A DNA stretch of 55,060 nt from JANNAV01 sp031384695 (GCA_031384695.1 JANNAV010000053.1:1-55060), one strand, 5' to 3'. Positions 24,080 through 32,733 are shown, counted from the first letter of the stretch. Numbers and translations are program-made. Notes: generated by a model not told the origin, from the letters alone.

Positions 24080-26386
24080 TCAGGCGGGGGTTTCGATCAG
24101 ACGTTTGATGATGGCCTGGTAGGCCAGCACTTCGGGCGGGATCACCACGGCGGCGGGCAATGAGCCGCCGCCGCCGCCCTTCTTGTTCATCTTCAATTCG
24201 GCCCATTCCTTGACATAAGCGATGGAGCGGCCGGCTAGGAAGGGGTTGGCGGAAATCACGCCCGCGCCCATCACGTCGCCGACCAGCGCCGCATCATCCG
24301 ACGAAAGCACGATATCGGCACCCGCCATGCCAAGGAAATGGCACAGATAAAGCCTGCCCGCGGTGATCTGGTGGCCACGGGCGCGCAGATAACCTTCGCC
24401 TTCGCGGGCTAGCGCCGTGACCATCTCGCGGCTGATAGTGGGATCGTTGCGCAAGGCCAGCAGGTCTTCCTTGCTCATGCTGCCTGCAAGATCGGGGCGG
24501 TATTGCTGCATCATCCTGATCCAGGTGCCCGAGATGAACTGGCCAAGCCCGGTGGCCGAGGAAAGCGGGTTCTTAGCATTGGCGTTGCCGCCGCTTTCCA
24601 CCCGGATGATCTGATCGACCAGTTGCTCCACCGCCGAGCCATCGGTTTCGGCAATCTGGGTGCCGCCGCCTTGCGCGAAAGGATCGACCGCCACGCCGCC
24701 TTCGTAAACCTCGAAGTGCAGATGCGGGCCGGTGGAGCCGCCGGTGGTGCCGATATAGGCGATCAAATCGCCCGCCTTGACCTGAACCCCGGCTTTGATG
24801 CCATCGGCAAAAGCGTTGAGGTGGGCATAGCGGGTTTCCATGCCGCCTGCATGACTGATGCGCACCAGATTGCCATAGCCGCTGCCCACACCTGCCGAGG
24901 CGATCTGACCATCAAAGGCGGCGTATACCGGGGTGCCGATGGGGGCGGCCCAATCAACCCCCTTGTGCACTTTGACCACCTTGTAGATCGGATGCATCCG
25001 GGGGCCAAAGCGCGAGGTCAGCACCCCCGATGTGGGCGTTTGCAGCCCGGCGCGAAGGCCAACGCCGCCGCCACCGCCCGCACCGCCGCCCTTGCCCGCG
25101 CCCTGACCAAAGCAGGCGTAATCCTCGCTGCCCTTGGTCTTGTACACATTGCATTCCATCAACCTCCCCTCGCCCTTGATCGCGGCATAGAGGACCTGGC
25201 CAGCACCGGCGCCCTCGCTGCCCGGCTCGCGCGAATAAAGCAGGGTCATCTTGTCGCCGGGGGCAGCGAAACTTTCCATGTCATGGGTCTGGCTCATCAG
25301 AACGATGGTTTCGGCCACCACCGCCGAGGGCACGCCATTGCGGATGGCGGCGGAATAAAACGCATCCAGCAGACGGTATTTGCGGCTGGTATCGACATCC
25401 GCCGCCACCTTGCCATCGGCGAAGGAGAACAGGTCTTCCTCAACCCATGGGTCCGCCGCAGTGACAACGGTGTTGATATCATTCACCGCAAGGCTGCCGA
25501 AATAGTTGTCGCCGGTGTAAAGCGACAGTTGCACCGGCACCATCACCGCCCCGCGTGACGCCGCCCGCATCGCCAGAATGTGGTTGGCGCCCAGCGTGCC
25601 AAGTTCGGGGATGAGGGCGATACCGGCCTCGGCAAAGCGTTTGGCGGCGGCTGCGTCCATGCCGTTCTGCACCATCAGGGCCAGCAAATCCGAGGGGGCT
25701 TTCAGGCGCAGAAATACATCCTTGTAGGGCTGGCGGCGCTGGGCTTCGGGCAGGATGAAGTTCAGGCTGGTGGTGTTTTCGATCTTGGTGCGGGTAACCT
25801 CGGCGGGGGCTGCGGCATCGCTGCCACCGACATCGGCCCCCCAGCCCGCATCTTCAGAGGCCAGAAGTTCGGTTTCCGCCTGCGGTTCGGTCGCTGGTTG
25901 CTGCTGGGCCGCGGAGGGGGCGCTGCGTTGGGCCTGAAAGAAGGCGAAATCCTCGCGGCTTGACGGGATGGTGGTGATCAGCCGTTCTTCGGCGGTGATC
26001 ATATCATCCTGCAGCAAAACCAGATCGGTGGCGGCGCGTCCGGGTTCGATATCGCCGGGGCGCGGCAGGGTGCGCACCTTGGTGTTCACCCCACCGGTAT
26101 CAAAGCGCAGCACCATCGGATCACCGGCAAGATCGACAAAGGCGGATGTATAGGCGGCGGCGGTATCGGCGGCGCTGGCCTCGTCAGTGCCGGCCTCATC
26201 GGTGGCGATCGCATCGGGCGGGGTCTGGGTGCCGATGGAAACAACGCCCGCAAGGTACAAACCAAAGCCGCCGCCAATCAGGATCAGCGCACCCAACCCA
26301 CCATACAAAAGCGGCCCCAGCCAGATGTTACGCCGCCGCCGGGCCGCACTTTTTCTGGCGGATTTGAACCGGGGGTCGATTTCCAT
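24080..26386 (-). CDS. Membrane-anchored M23 endopeptidase fused to lysozyme-like domain
   Basis: A 768-residue bifunctional cell-wall hydrolase candidate. A basic N-terminus leads to one membrane segment (about residues 22-46), so the rest is periplasmic. Residues about 50-420 hold a region of unknown fold with acidic low-complexity parts. An M23/LytM domain follows (about 450-570) with HKGVD near 473-477 and GPHLHFEV near 550, the zinc ligands of active members. The C-terminal part (about 585-735) resembles a lytic transglycosylase, with IIRVESGGNANAKNP and SSATGLGQFI; Glu near 594 would be the catalytic acid. It lies tail to tail with clpV. T6SS loci of other bacteria contain wall hydrolases that open peptidoglycan for the machine, so that role is likely but unproven; secreted effector is a weaker option. 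Confidence 0.85.
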   Translation of the reverse strand: MEIDPRFKSARKSAARRRRNIWLGPLLYGGLGALILIGGGFGLYLAGVVSIGTQTPPDAIATDEAGTDEASAADTAAAYTSAFVDLAGDPMVLRFDTGGVNTKVRTLPRPGDIEPGRAATDLVLLQDDMITAEERLITTIPSSREDFAFFQAQRSAPSAAQQQPATEPQAETELLASEDAGWGADVGGSDAAAPAEVTRTKIENTTSLNFILPEAQRRQPYKDVFLRLKAPSDLLALMVQNGMDAAAAKRFAEAGIALIPELGTLGANHILAMRAASRGAVMVPVQLSLYTGDNYFGSLAVNDINTVVTAADPWVEEDLFSFADGKVAADVDTSRKYRLLDAFYSAAIRNGVPSAVVAETIVLMSQTHDMESFAAPGDKMTLLYSREPGSEGAGAGQVLYAAIKGEGRLMECNVYKTKGSEDYACFGQGAGKGGGAGGGGGVGLRAGLQTPTSGVLTSRFGPRMHPIYKVVKVHKGVDWAAPIGTPVYAAFDGQIASAGVGSGYGNLVRISHAGGMETRYAHLNAFADGIKAGVQVKAGDLIAYIGTTGGSTGPHLHFEVYEGGVAVDPFAQGGGTQIAETDGSAVEQLVDQIIRVESGGNANAKNPLSSATGLGQFISGTWIRMMQQYRPDLAGSMSKEDLLALRNDPTISREMVTALAREGEGYLRARGHQITAGRLYLCHFLGMAGADIVLSSDDAALVGDVMGAGVISANPFLAGRSIAYVKEWAELKMNKKGGGGGSLPAAVVIPPEVLAYQAIIKRLIETPA

Positions 26387-26396
26387 CTTCGGCCCT

Positions 26397-28133
26397 TCAG
26401 AACGATCCGGTCATGCCGATCGTGCCTTTGGTGATCCGGGTTTTGGCGGTTTCCTGCTTGTTGCCAGTCTTGACCTTTGACTTGACGTTGGCTTTTGCTT
26501 CAACCGGGGCGACCACTGCCCGCTTTACCCGATTGCCGGTCTTGACGGCCGATTTCGCAACCCGCACTTCGCAGACCACCTTATCCTCGGCCTTCAGCGA
26601 GCCGTAAAGCGCGTCTGTCGGCTCCAGACTGTCGGGCACTTTGCGCTTGGCGAGGAAATAGCTGGTGAGGGCGGTGCGCGAGCCTTTGCCCCAGGAGCCA
26701 TCGACCTTCATCTGATAGCAGCCGACACGCTTCAACTCGGCCTGCACCGATTTGGCGAGGGCGGCGGGATCAATCGCGCCAAGGATCGAGGTATCGGCAT
26801 CCAGCAGGCGCGGGTCGATAGAGGTAAGGATCGCGCGGTCGGCTTCGGTGTCAGACCCGATCAGCTTGCCGACCAGGCGAAAGCGCTGAATGGTGACTTC
26901 GTTCAGACTGATATCGCGGGTGTAAAAATCGAGGGCGGCAAGGCGGATCGGCGTGTTTTCCTCAAGGGCCAGTGCTGCCACCACGATATCCGGGGTGCCG
27001 CCGTCGGGTGCGTCGCCAATGGTGACGGTGGGTTGAAGCACCACGAGGTTGTCCACGTCGCCCGCATCGGGGGCGGTGGCAACCTGGGTGGTGGGCTGCG
27101 GCAAAGCCACCACCGGCACGGTTTCGGTTGCTGGCGCACCAAGGATGGTGGTCTGGCTTGCCACCTGCACCAGATTGGCCTCGGCAATCGAAATCTCGGC
27201 CTCGGCTTCACCCAGCGAATCTTCGTCAAAGCCCGATTGTGCCAAGAGGTCCATGAATTGTTTGCGGTCTTCGGGGCTTAGCTGGGCCAGCAGCTCATAA
27301 TCCGCCTCGCTCAGCACCTGTTTGCCACTTTCCACCGGCGGCACGAAATAGAACTGCTCGCGCAGCGAGGACTGATCCCACGGCACCTGTTTGCGGGCGG
27401 TGGCGTTTTCCACATCGTTGCGCACCTCGATCATCATATCCGAGATCGAAATCCCCTCGGTTTCGATATGCGACAGCAGCGCGCTGGTGAAAGGGCTGTT
27501 GGCGGCACCCTCGATCCCATCGGCAGAAACGCCCCCCGGCCCGGTGGAAAAGGCCACGAACGTGCCAACCCCCGTCTGCACCCGCGCCAGACCATCGGAC
27601 GCCGCACCCGAGCCGCGCACCGAGGCGGGAAGCGGATCGTTGCGGCAGGCATCGAGGAAAATCAGCGTCTGCCGGTTGCGGCTTTGCAGGCGGGCGATGA
27701 TGCGGTCAAGGCTCCACGCTTCGGCCTTCACCCCTTCGCGGCTTGCCAGTTTCGCCGAAACCGGCACCAGATAGTTGACACCGCTCATCTGAAACGCATG
27801 GCCGGAATAGTAGAACAGCGCGCTTTCCGCGCCTTCGGCGTCAGTCACGAACTTGTCCATCGCGGTCCAAAGCTGATCGCCGCCGGCGTTGGACAGCAGC
27901 GTTACCTTGAAGCCCAGCCGCTTCAACGCGTCGGCAACCGCGGTTGCGTCATTCACCGGGTTCGCAAGATCGGATGCCACGTCATAATCGGAATTGCCAA
28001 CCACGAACGCCAGCCGTTCCGCCTGCACCGCCGAAACCGCGCAGACCAGGAAGGCGCACGCGGCGACAAGCCACGTGATCACTTGCTTGCAGTTCTGCCA
28101 ACCAAGCCCGGCCAATTGAAATACCCTGCGCAT
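26397..28133 (-). CDS. Exported caspase-like peptidase with peptidoglycan-binding-like domain
   Basis: A 578-residue protein of the caspase/metacaspase (C14) family. A long signal peptide (residues 1-38, ending AVSAVQA) precedes the caspase fold (about 39-270). Both catalytic residues are present: His112 in YYSGHA and Cys163 in DACRND. The middle (about 275-460) is Pro/Val/Ala-rich. A peptidoglycan-binding-like block (VQAELKRVGCYQMKVDGSWG and TALTSYF) follows, then a Lys-rich tail. The ATG at 28133 gives a proper signal peptide; a start 17 codons earlier is open but unlikely. Ten bases separate it from the peptidase gene downstream and about 60 from the DUF1036 gene upstream, so the three may form one operon. 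Substrate unknown. Confidence 0.85.
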   Translation of the reverse strand: MRRVFQLAGLGWQNCKQVITWLVAACAFLVCAVSAVQAERLAFVVGNSDYDVASDLANPVNDATAVADALKRLGFKVTLLSNAGGDQLWTAMDKFVTDAEGAESALFYYSGHAFQMSGVNYLVPVSAKLASREGVKAEAWSLDRIIARLQSRNRQTLIFLDACRNDPLPASVRGSGAASDGLARVQTGVGTFVAFSTGPGGVSADGIEGAANSPFTSALLSHIETEGISISDMMIEVRNDVENATARKQVPWDQSSLREQFYFVPPVESGKQVLSEADYELLAQLSPEDRKQFMDLLAQSGFDEDSLGEAEAEISIAEANLVQVASQTTILGAPATETVPVVALPQPTTQVATAPDAGDVDNLVVLQPTVTIGDAPDGGTPDIVVAALALEENTPIRLAALDFYTRDISLNEVTIQRFRLVGKLIGSDTEADRAILTSIDPRLLDADTSILGAIDPAALAKSVQAELKRVGCYQMKVDGSWGKGSRTALTSYFLAKRKVPDSLEPTDALYGSLKAEDKVVCEVRVAKSAVKTGNRVKRAVVAPVEAKANVKSKVKTGNKQETAKTRITKGTIGMTGSF

Positions 28134-28195
28134 AACGATGCTATATCTTAGCGCATGATCCGGCTTCTGGCCAGCCCCACGCAATGCCGTCTTTT

Positions 28196-28609
28196 TTAAG
28201 GCGTCGCGGCCAGAAACAGCGTCCAGCGCGATGTTTTCTGGGTATCAACCTCGATGAACCCCGCCGAGACGTTGCCCCTGCTCCAGCATTCGGTCAGGCC
28301 CCGGATCAGGAATTTGCGGGGCGAAATGCACATCTGGGTGGAGCCGTTCACGATCGGCTGGCCGAACACATCCTGCGCATAAATATAGATATAGCGGCTT
28401 ACCAATTCGTCTTTCACCACGTTGGCGCATTGGTTGGGGCCAATGGTCCACCAGCCTTCGGTTTGGAAATCATCCTGAATATCCAAACCGATAGCGATAT
28501 TCACCACGTCGTAAGACTGGTTGCAGACGGCGAATTCCGCCCTTGCATCGGGCGCGAACGCGATCAGAAACGCAAGGCCCGCAAGAGGCCGCAGCACCGT
28601 TCCGCGCAT
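28196..28609 (-). CDS. Exported DUF1036 protein
   Basis: A 137-residue exported protein: signal peptide at residues 1-24 (LAGLAFLIAFAPDARA) and a mature domain that fits DUF1036 (CNQSYDVVNIAIGLD, GWWTIGPNQCANV, YIYAQDVFG, CISPRKFLIRGLTECWSRG). Four conserved Cys suggest disulfides, in keeping with a periplasmic location. The start at 28609 is chosen for the signal peptide. DUF1036 proteins are small single-domain secreted proteins of unknown function. It is the first gene of the leftward group with the caspase-like protein and the wall hydrolase. Confidence 0.85.
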   Translation of the reverse strand: MRGTVLRPLAGLAFLIAFAPDARAEFAVCNQSYDVVNIAIGLDIQDDFQTEGWWTIGPNQCANVVKDELVSRYIYIYAQDVFGQPIVNGSTQMCISPRKFLIRGLTECWSRGNVSAGFIEVDTQKTSRWTLFLAATP

Positions 28610-28774
28610 GAAAACCCACCACATCATCGACCAAGTCTATTCCCAGTTGGCGGCGCGCGAAAGCCCCGGCCGCAAGGTGCACCCGGCGGAAAACTGCAGG
28701 CCGCGCGTGACATTCATGGCACAGATCGCCGTCTCTGCTATGCTTGGTCAAACTGCGGTGTGGCGCCATGCTTT

Positions 28775-28800
28775 TTTACGGGTGAATTTTGTGCTATGTT
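28775..28800 (+). promoter_or_regulatory. Possible promoter of the small exported proteins
   Basis: TGCTATGTT at 28792-28800 resembles an extended -10 element, in the 246-base space between the divergent DUF1036 gene and the small exported gene at 28856. The -35 side (a T-run then ACG) is poor, so the call is weak. Confidence 0.25.
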
Positions 28801-28855
28801 TTGGTCTGGTAGGGGTGCCAGCTTGGATTTTTCAAGTTAACCACGGGATGATGAA

Positions 28856-29260
28856 ATGAAAACCGCTTCGACTCGTCTGCTCCTATGCCTGCTGGCGCTT
28901 GGGTTTTCCGGCGCAAACGCCATTGCCGAACCTTTGACAAGCGGCTGCCCTGCCCCAAGCGGCAGCACCCTGGCCGAGTTCGAGGCTTGTGCGCCTTCGG
29001 TGGTGAAAGCCGAACTGCCTGCGCCGGTTGCGGTGCAGGCCGGGGTTGCGGCACCGGTGAAAGTGGCGCCGCCGGTGGTGATCCGCGCGCCGGTACTGGC
29101 TGCTGCCCCCGTTATTGTGGCCCCGGTTATTGTGGCCCCGGTGCGTGCGGCTTCGGTTCGCGTGGCCCCGGTTCGGGTTGTGCCGGTGCGGGTGGCAACC
29201 GCCCAGCGCAAAACCAAGCGGCTGACGATGATTCCGTGGCTGGTGGGCGCTTATCAATAG
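28856..29260 (+). CDS. Small exported protein with Val-Pro pentapeptide repeats
   Basis: A 134-residue protein with a clear signal peptide (residues 1-24, LLLCLLALGFSGANAIA). Two Cys residues follow (GCPAPSG and EACAPS). Residues about 60-115 consist of Val, Ala and Pro in five-residue units such as VIVAP and VRVAP, which suggests an extended spacer. The end is basic with WLVGAY. No family is recognised. It is followed 69 bases later by another exported protein in the same direction, and it is divergent from the DUF1036-caspase-hydrolase group. Confidence 0.7.
   Translation: MKTASTRLLLCLLALGFSGANAIAEPLTSGCPAPSGSTLAEFEACAPSVVKAELPAPVAVQAGVAAPVKVAPPVVIRAPVLAAAPVIVAPVIVAPVRAASVRVAPVRVVPVRVATAQRKTKRLTMIPWLVGAYQ
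29111..29200 (+). repeat. 15-bp in-frame repeats in small exported gene
   Basis: Six consecutive 15-base units. The first two are identical (GTTATTGTGGCCCCG) and the rest are diverged, encoding VIVAP, VIVAP, VRAAS, VRVAP, VRVVP and VRVAT. Confidence 0.8.
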
Positions 29261-29329
29261 CAGGCTGTTGACATGATCCTTGGGCTGCGCGCTATCTGGT
29301 GCGGGTGTGGCAGCGGAGGGTGGGTTGCG

Positions 29330-29770
29330 ATGATCGTCTTAAAACCGGCAAGATGGGTTGGTCTGTGGGCCATAGCGGTGTTTGCACTGGGTTTCGCCCC
29401 GGGTGCGCAGGCTCAAAGCGGCAACTTCGATCTGGAGTTGAATTCCTTTTCCGATGTGACCGAAGGCTGTCGGTTAACCTTTGTGGCCACCAACAATACC
29501 GGCATCGCGCTGACCAAAACCTCGTATCAGATCGCGGCGTTTGATGGCGCGGGGGCGGTTTCGGCGCTGATGGTGCTCGAATTTGGCGCGTTGCCGCTGA
29601 GCAAGACCAAGGTTTTGCAGTTCGACGTGCCGGCGATGAAATGCGATACCATCACCCGGCTGTTGGTAAACGATCAGGACAGTTGCGAATCCGACGCGGG
29701 CAAGCATGATGTCTGCATCAAATCGCTGAGCGCCAGTTCGCGGGTGCCGACGATTCCTTTTGGTTTATAG
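29330..29770 (+). CDS. Small exported protein of unknown function
   Basis: A 146-residue protein with signal peptide (about residues 1-28, IAVFALGFAPGAQA) and a mature part that looks like a small beta-sandwich (FDLELNSFSDVTEGCRLTFVATNNT, described here as a run rich in beta residues). Three or four Cys (EGCRL, MKCDT, DSCES, HDVCI) suggest disulfides. The ATG at 29330 has GGAGGG upstream and gives a normal signal peptide; the frame is open back to an ATG at 29273. No family recognised. It is in line with the gene at 28856. The 3' end is eleven bases from the convergent comF-type gene. Confidence 0.7.
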   Translation: MIVLKPARWVGLWAIAVFALGFAPGAQAQSGNFDLELNSFSDVTEGCRLTFVATNNTGIALTKTSYQIAAFDGAGAVSALMVLEFGALPLSKTKVLQFDVPAMKCDTITRLLVNDQDSCESDAGKHDVCIKSLSASSRVPTIPFGL

Positions 29771-29780
29771 GGCTGAGCGG

Positions 29781-30503
29781 CTATATTTCTTTTGCCACCC
29801 GCGCCAGCACCAGCACCGACACCCCGATTGCCCCCGCCTCGACACAAGCCTCGGCGGCGGTGGCAAGGGTCGCGCCCGATGTCATCACATCATCCACCAG
29901 CAGAACATGCCGCCCCGCCAGCCGCGCCGCCCGTCTGGGATGCGCCCGGATGGCGCCGGTGACATTGGCAAAGCGGGCGTCGCGGTTGCGGCCTTCCTGG
30001 CTGGGGGTCTGGCGATGGCGTTTCAACAGGTCGGGGCAATGCTCCAGCCCCGCAAGCCGGGCCACCGACGCCGACAGCAGCGCCGCCTGATTGTAGCGCC
30101 GCTTGAGCAAGCGCAGCCAGTAAAGCGGGATCGGCGCCACCAGCATGCCCGGCACCAGTATCGGCTGCACCGCTTTCAGCAACCACTGCCCCGCCGGGCG
30201 CGCCAGATCCATCCTGTCACCATGCTTGAGAGCCAGCACCAGATTACGGGCATTATCCTTGTAAATCAACGCGGCACGGCCTTTGCTCCAGGGCCGGGCG
30301 ATGGTCAGGCAATCATCACACAGCGCCGCATGGCCGGTTTCCTGGCCGGGCAACGGCACCCCGCATTGATCGCACACCAGCCCGGTGATAAATGGCGTGT
30401 CGCGCCAGCAGGTGCCGCAAAGCCCGAAATCGGTGGTGACAAGCGCGTCACATGTCAGGCATTGCGGCGGATAAATCAGGTGTAGTGCGGCTTGCAATCC
30501 CAT
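29781..30503 (-). CDS. ComF-family phosphoribosyltransferase-like protein
   Basis: A 240-residue protein of the ComF type. Four Cys in two CxxC pairs near the N-terminus (CLTC, CGTC, CDQCG) form a zinc ribbon, and the C-terminal half has the PRPP-binding loop VLLVDDVMTSGATL near residue 195. ComF helps DNA uptake in competent bacteria, but homologues are widespread and the role is often unknown. There are no other competence genes in the window. Confidence 0.88.
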   Translation of the reverse strand: MGLQAALHLIYPPQCLTCDALVTTDFGLCGTCWRDTPFITGLVCDQCGVPLPGQETGHAALCDDCLTIARPWSKGRAALIYKDNARNLVLALKHGDRMDLARPAGQWLLKAVQPILVPGMLVAPIPLYWLRLLKRRYNQAALLSASVARLAGLEHCPDLLKRHRQTPSQEGRNRDARFANVTGAIRAHPRRAARLAGRHVLLVDDVMTSGATLATAAEACVEAGAIGVSVLVLARVAKEI

Positions 30504-30527
30504 TCAGCCCCCCTATGGTTCCCGGCC

Positions 30528-31346
30528 ATGCAGACCCCGCCCCCGATCACCGACCGCAAGGCCCTGCTGCTGCACCGCGCCCGTGCCACCGACCTGTTCC
30601 TGCAGGCCGAGGCAGTTACGGAAATTCAGGAAAGACTGCTGGAGGTTAACAGGCCGTTTACATCTCCGGCGATTGTGACGCCTTTTCCCGCACTGTGGCA
30701 GGAAATCCCTGCGGCCGTGGTGGTGAGCGATGACGAGGTGCTGGATTTGCAGCCGCGGGCGCATGATCTGGTGGTGCATGCGATGGCGTTGCACTGGGCA
30801 AATGATCCGGTGGGGCAGTTGGTGCAATGCAGGCGGGCGCTGGTGGCCGACGGGTGGTTTCTGGCGCTGCTGTTCGGCGGGCGGACGTTGCACGAGTTGC
30901 GCGCCTGCCTTGCCGAAGCGGAAACCGAGATCACCGGCGGGCTGTCGCCGCGCGTTTTGCCGATGGCCGAAATACGTGATCTGGGCGGCTTGCTGCCGCG
31001 CGCGGGTTTTGCCCTGCCGGTGGCCGACAGCTTTACCCGCACCGTCAGCTACCGCGATGCCTGGCATCTGATGGCCGATCTGCGGGCGATGGGCGAAGGC
31101 AACGCGCTGGCCGCCCGCCTGCGCCGCCCGACAGGCAAAGCGGTGCTGGCGCGCGCCGCCACGATCTATCAGGCGCGGTTCGGCACACCGGACGGCCGCG
31201 TTCCGGCCACCTTCGAGATCATCTGCCTGACCGGCTGGGCCGCGCATGAAAGCCAGCAAAAGCCGCTGCGGCCCGGATCGGCGGCGGCCCGGCTGGCGGA
31301 TGCGCTGAACCCGCCCGCGCCCAAACCTGCGCCGTTCGGCAGTTGA
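30528..31346 (+). CDS. SAM-dependent methyltransferase-like protein
   Basis: A 272-residue protein similar to the BioC/NDUFAF5 branch of class I methyltransferases. HDLVVHAMALHWANDPVGQL and GWFLALLFGGRTLHELRACL match the C-terminal half of that fold, and FEIICLTGWAAHESQQKPLR is the typical end. The N-terminal glycine-rich SAM loop (GxGxG) is not visible, so SAM binding may be altered or lost. The ATG at 30528 is chosen; the frame is open from 30492. It is divergent from the ComF-like gene with about 24 bases between starts. Confidence 0.8.
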   Translation: MQTPPPITDRKALLLHRARATDLFLQAEAVTEIQERLLEVNRPFTSPAIVTPFPALWQEIPAAVVVSDDEVLDLQPRAHDLVVHAMALHWANDPVGQLVQCRRALVADGWFLALLFGGRTLHELRACLAEAETEITGGLSPRVLPMAEIRDLGGLLPRAGFALPVADSFTRTVSYRDAWHLMADLRAMGEGNALAARLRRPTGKAVLARAATIYQARFGTPDGRVPATFEIICLTGWAAHESQQKPLRPGSAAARLADALNPPAPKPAPFGS

Positions 31347-31400
31347 CCCTGCGCCAGTTGGCGTTATCTCGGTGACAATGATGGCTTTGAAGGATACCCC

Positions 31401-32462
31401 ATGGCTGACGTAGTTGCAGGCTTTGGCCGCCTGACCGATGCGCCGCTGGATCACCCCAAGGTCAAGGCGGCCAGGGTAGGGGTTTTGCTGGCCAATCTTG
31501 GCACACCGGATGGCTATGATTATTGGTCGATGCGGCGGTATCTGAACGAATTTCTGTCGGACAAGCGGGTGGTCGATATCGCCGATTGGAAGTGGCAGCC
31601 GCTGTTGCAACTGATCATCCTGACGCGGCGGCCCTTCAGTTCCGGCGCGAATTACAAGCTGATCTGGAATGAGGACAAGAACGAAAGTCCGCTGCTGACC
31701 ATCACCAAGGATCAGACGGCGGCCATCGCGGCGGCGATGGCAGCAAAGCATGGCGATGGCATCATGGTGGATTTCTGCATGCGCTATGGCAACCCTTCCA
31801 CCGCGTCAAAGGTGCAGGCGATGGTGGCGGCGGGTTGCGAGAAAATCCTCTTTTTCCCGCTTTACCCGCATTACGCCGGAGCCACATCCGCCACCGCCAA
31901 TGATTCGTTCTTTGCCGCCTTGACCAAGGAAAAACGCCAGCCTGCCGCGCGCACGGTGGCAGAATACTTTGATCATCCGGCCTATATTGACGCCTTGGCG
32001 CAGTCGGTTGAACGGGCCTACGCGGCGCTGGATCATCGGCCAGATGTTCTGGTGGCCAGCTATCACGGGATGCCGAAACGCTATCTGATGGAGGGCGACC
32101 CCTACCATTGCCACTGCGCGAAAACCACGCGGCTGCTGCGCGAGCGGCTGGGTTGGCCGAAAGAGGCGATCGACACCGCGTTTCAATCGGTGTTTGGCCG
32201 CGAGGAATGGTTGCGCCCCTACACCGTGCAGCATGTGGCGGCGCTGGCCAAAGCGGGCAAGAAACGAATCGCGGTAATTGCCCCGGCTTTTTCGGCGGAT
32301 TGCATCGAAACGCTGGAAGAAATCAACGGTGAGATTCGCGAGGCGTTCGAGCATGCGGGCGGCACGCATTTTACCTATATCCCCTGCCTGAACGACGATG
32401 CAGCCCATATCGCGGCATTGATGCGGGTGATCGAGGAAAATCTGGCGGGCTGGCTGACGTAG
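31401..32462 (+). CDS. hemH: Ferrochelatase
   Basis: HemH inserts iron into protoporphyrin IX, the last step of protoheme synthesis. The 353-residue protein has LLANLGTPDGYDYWSMRRYL at the N-terminus, FPLYPHYAGATSATAND in the middle, the catalytic SYHGMP near residue 215 with its His, GDPYHCHCAKTTRLL with two Cys, and an Asp/Glu-rich metal path at PAFSADCIETLEEI. An AAGGATA ribosome site precedes the ATG. Two Cys in the YHCHC segment may relate to the iron-sulfur cluster found in some alphaproteobacterial ferrochelatases; the cluster is inferred only. Confidence 0.95.
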   Translation: MADVVAGFGRLTDAPLDHPKVKAARVGVLLANLGTPDGYDYWSMRRYLNEFLSDKRVVDIADWKWQPLLQLIILTRRPFSSGANYKLIWNEDKNESPLLTITKDQTAAIAAAMAAKHGDGIMVDFCMRYGNPSTASKVQAMVAAGCEKILFFPLYPHYAGATSATANDSFFAALTKEKRQPAARTVAEYFDHPAYIDALAQSVERAYAALDHRPDVLVASYHGMPKRYLMEGDPYHCHCAKTTRLLRERLGWPKEAIDTAFQSVFGREEWLRPYTVQHVAALAKAGKKRIAVIAPAFSADCIETLEEINGEIREAFEHAGGTHFTYIPCLNDDAAHIAALMRVIEENLAGWLT

Positions 32463-32495
32463 ACTTGCGTTGGGATACCAGACCGGAATTACCAA

Positions 32496-32523
32496 AAGGA
32501 CGGCAGATTGCTCTGCCGTCCTT
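32496..32523. terminator. Bidirectional rho-independent terminator
   Basis: A perfect 12-bp stem (AAGGACGGCAGA and its complement) with a four-base loop lies between the convergent hemH and the 60-residue peptide gene. Read leftward it ends in a short T-run (TTTT); rightward the run is only TT. It most likely ends the leftward transcript and also helps to end hemH. Confidence 0.85.
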
Positions 32524-32550
32524 CCGCTAAGACCCGAAGGTCAAAGCGAA

Positions 32551-32733
32551 TTAGTTGGATGCAACAGCCGCTGCAACCACAAGCAACAGCAGCAGCGGGA
32601 TCAGGATGCCGCCGCCCGAGGACGAGGTCGTTGCAGCAACGACTTCCGGCTCGATCGTGGGCTCAATGACGCCGCCAGCGAAAGCGGTCGAAGCGGTTGC
32701 TGCCAAAACGGCTGCGAGTGCGATTTTCTTCAT
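32551..32733 (-). CDS. 60-residue exported or membrane peptide
   Basis: A small protein with a signal peptide (KKIALAAVLAATASTAFA, residues 2-19), a Thr/Ser/Gly-rich stretch and a second hydrophobic helix (ILIPLLLLLVVAAAVA) at the end. A good GGAGG ribosome site precedes the ATG and a strong terminator follows, so it is an independent gene. No family or motif is recognised. Short exported proteins of this build are common in Rhodobacterales but their role is unknown. Confidence 0.75.
   Translation of the reverse strand: MKKIALAAVLAATASTAFAGGVIEPTIEPEVVAATTSSSGGGILIPLLLLLVVAAAVASN

Noticed and set aside
27468..28840. Plus-strand frames across the caspase-like and DUF1036 genes
   Set aside because: The minus-strand products have signal peptides and family motifs; the plus frames do not.
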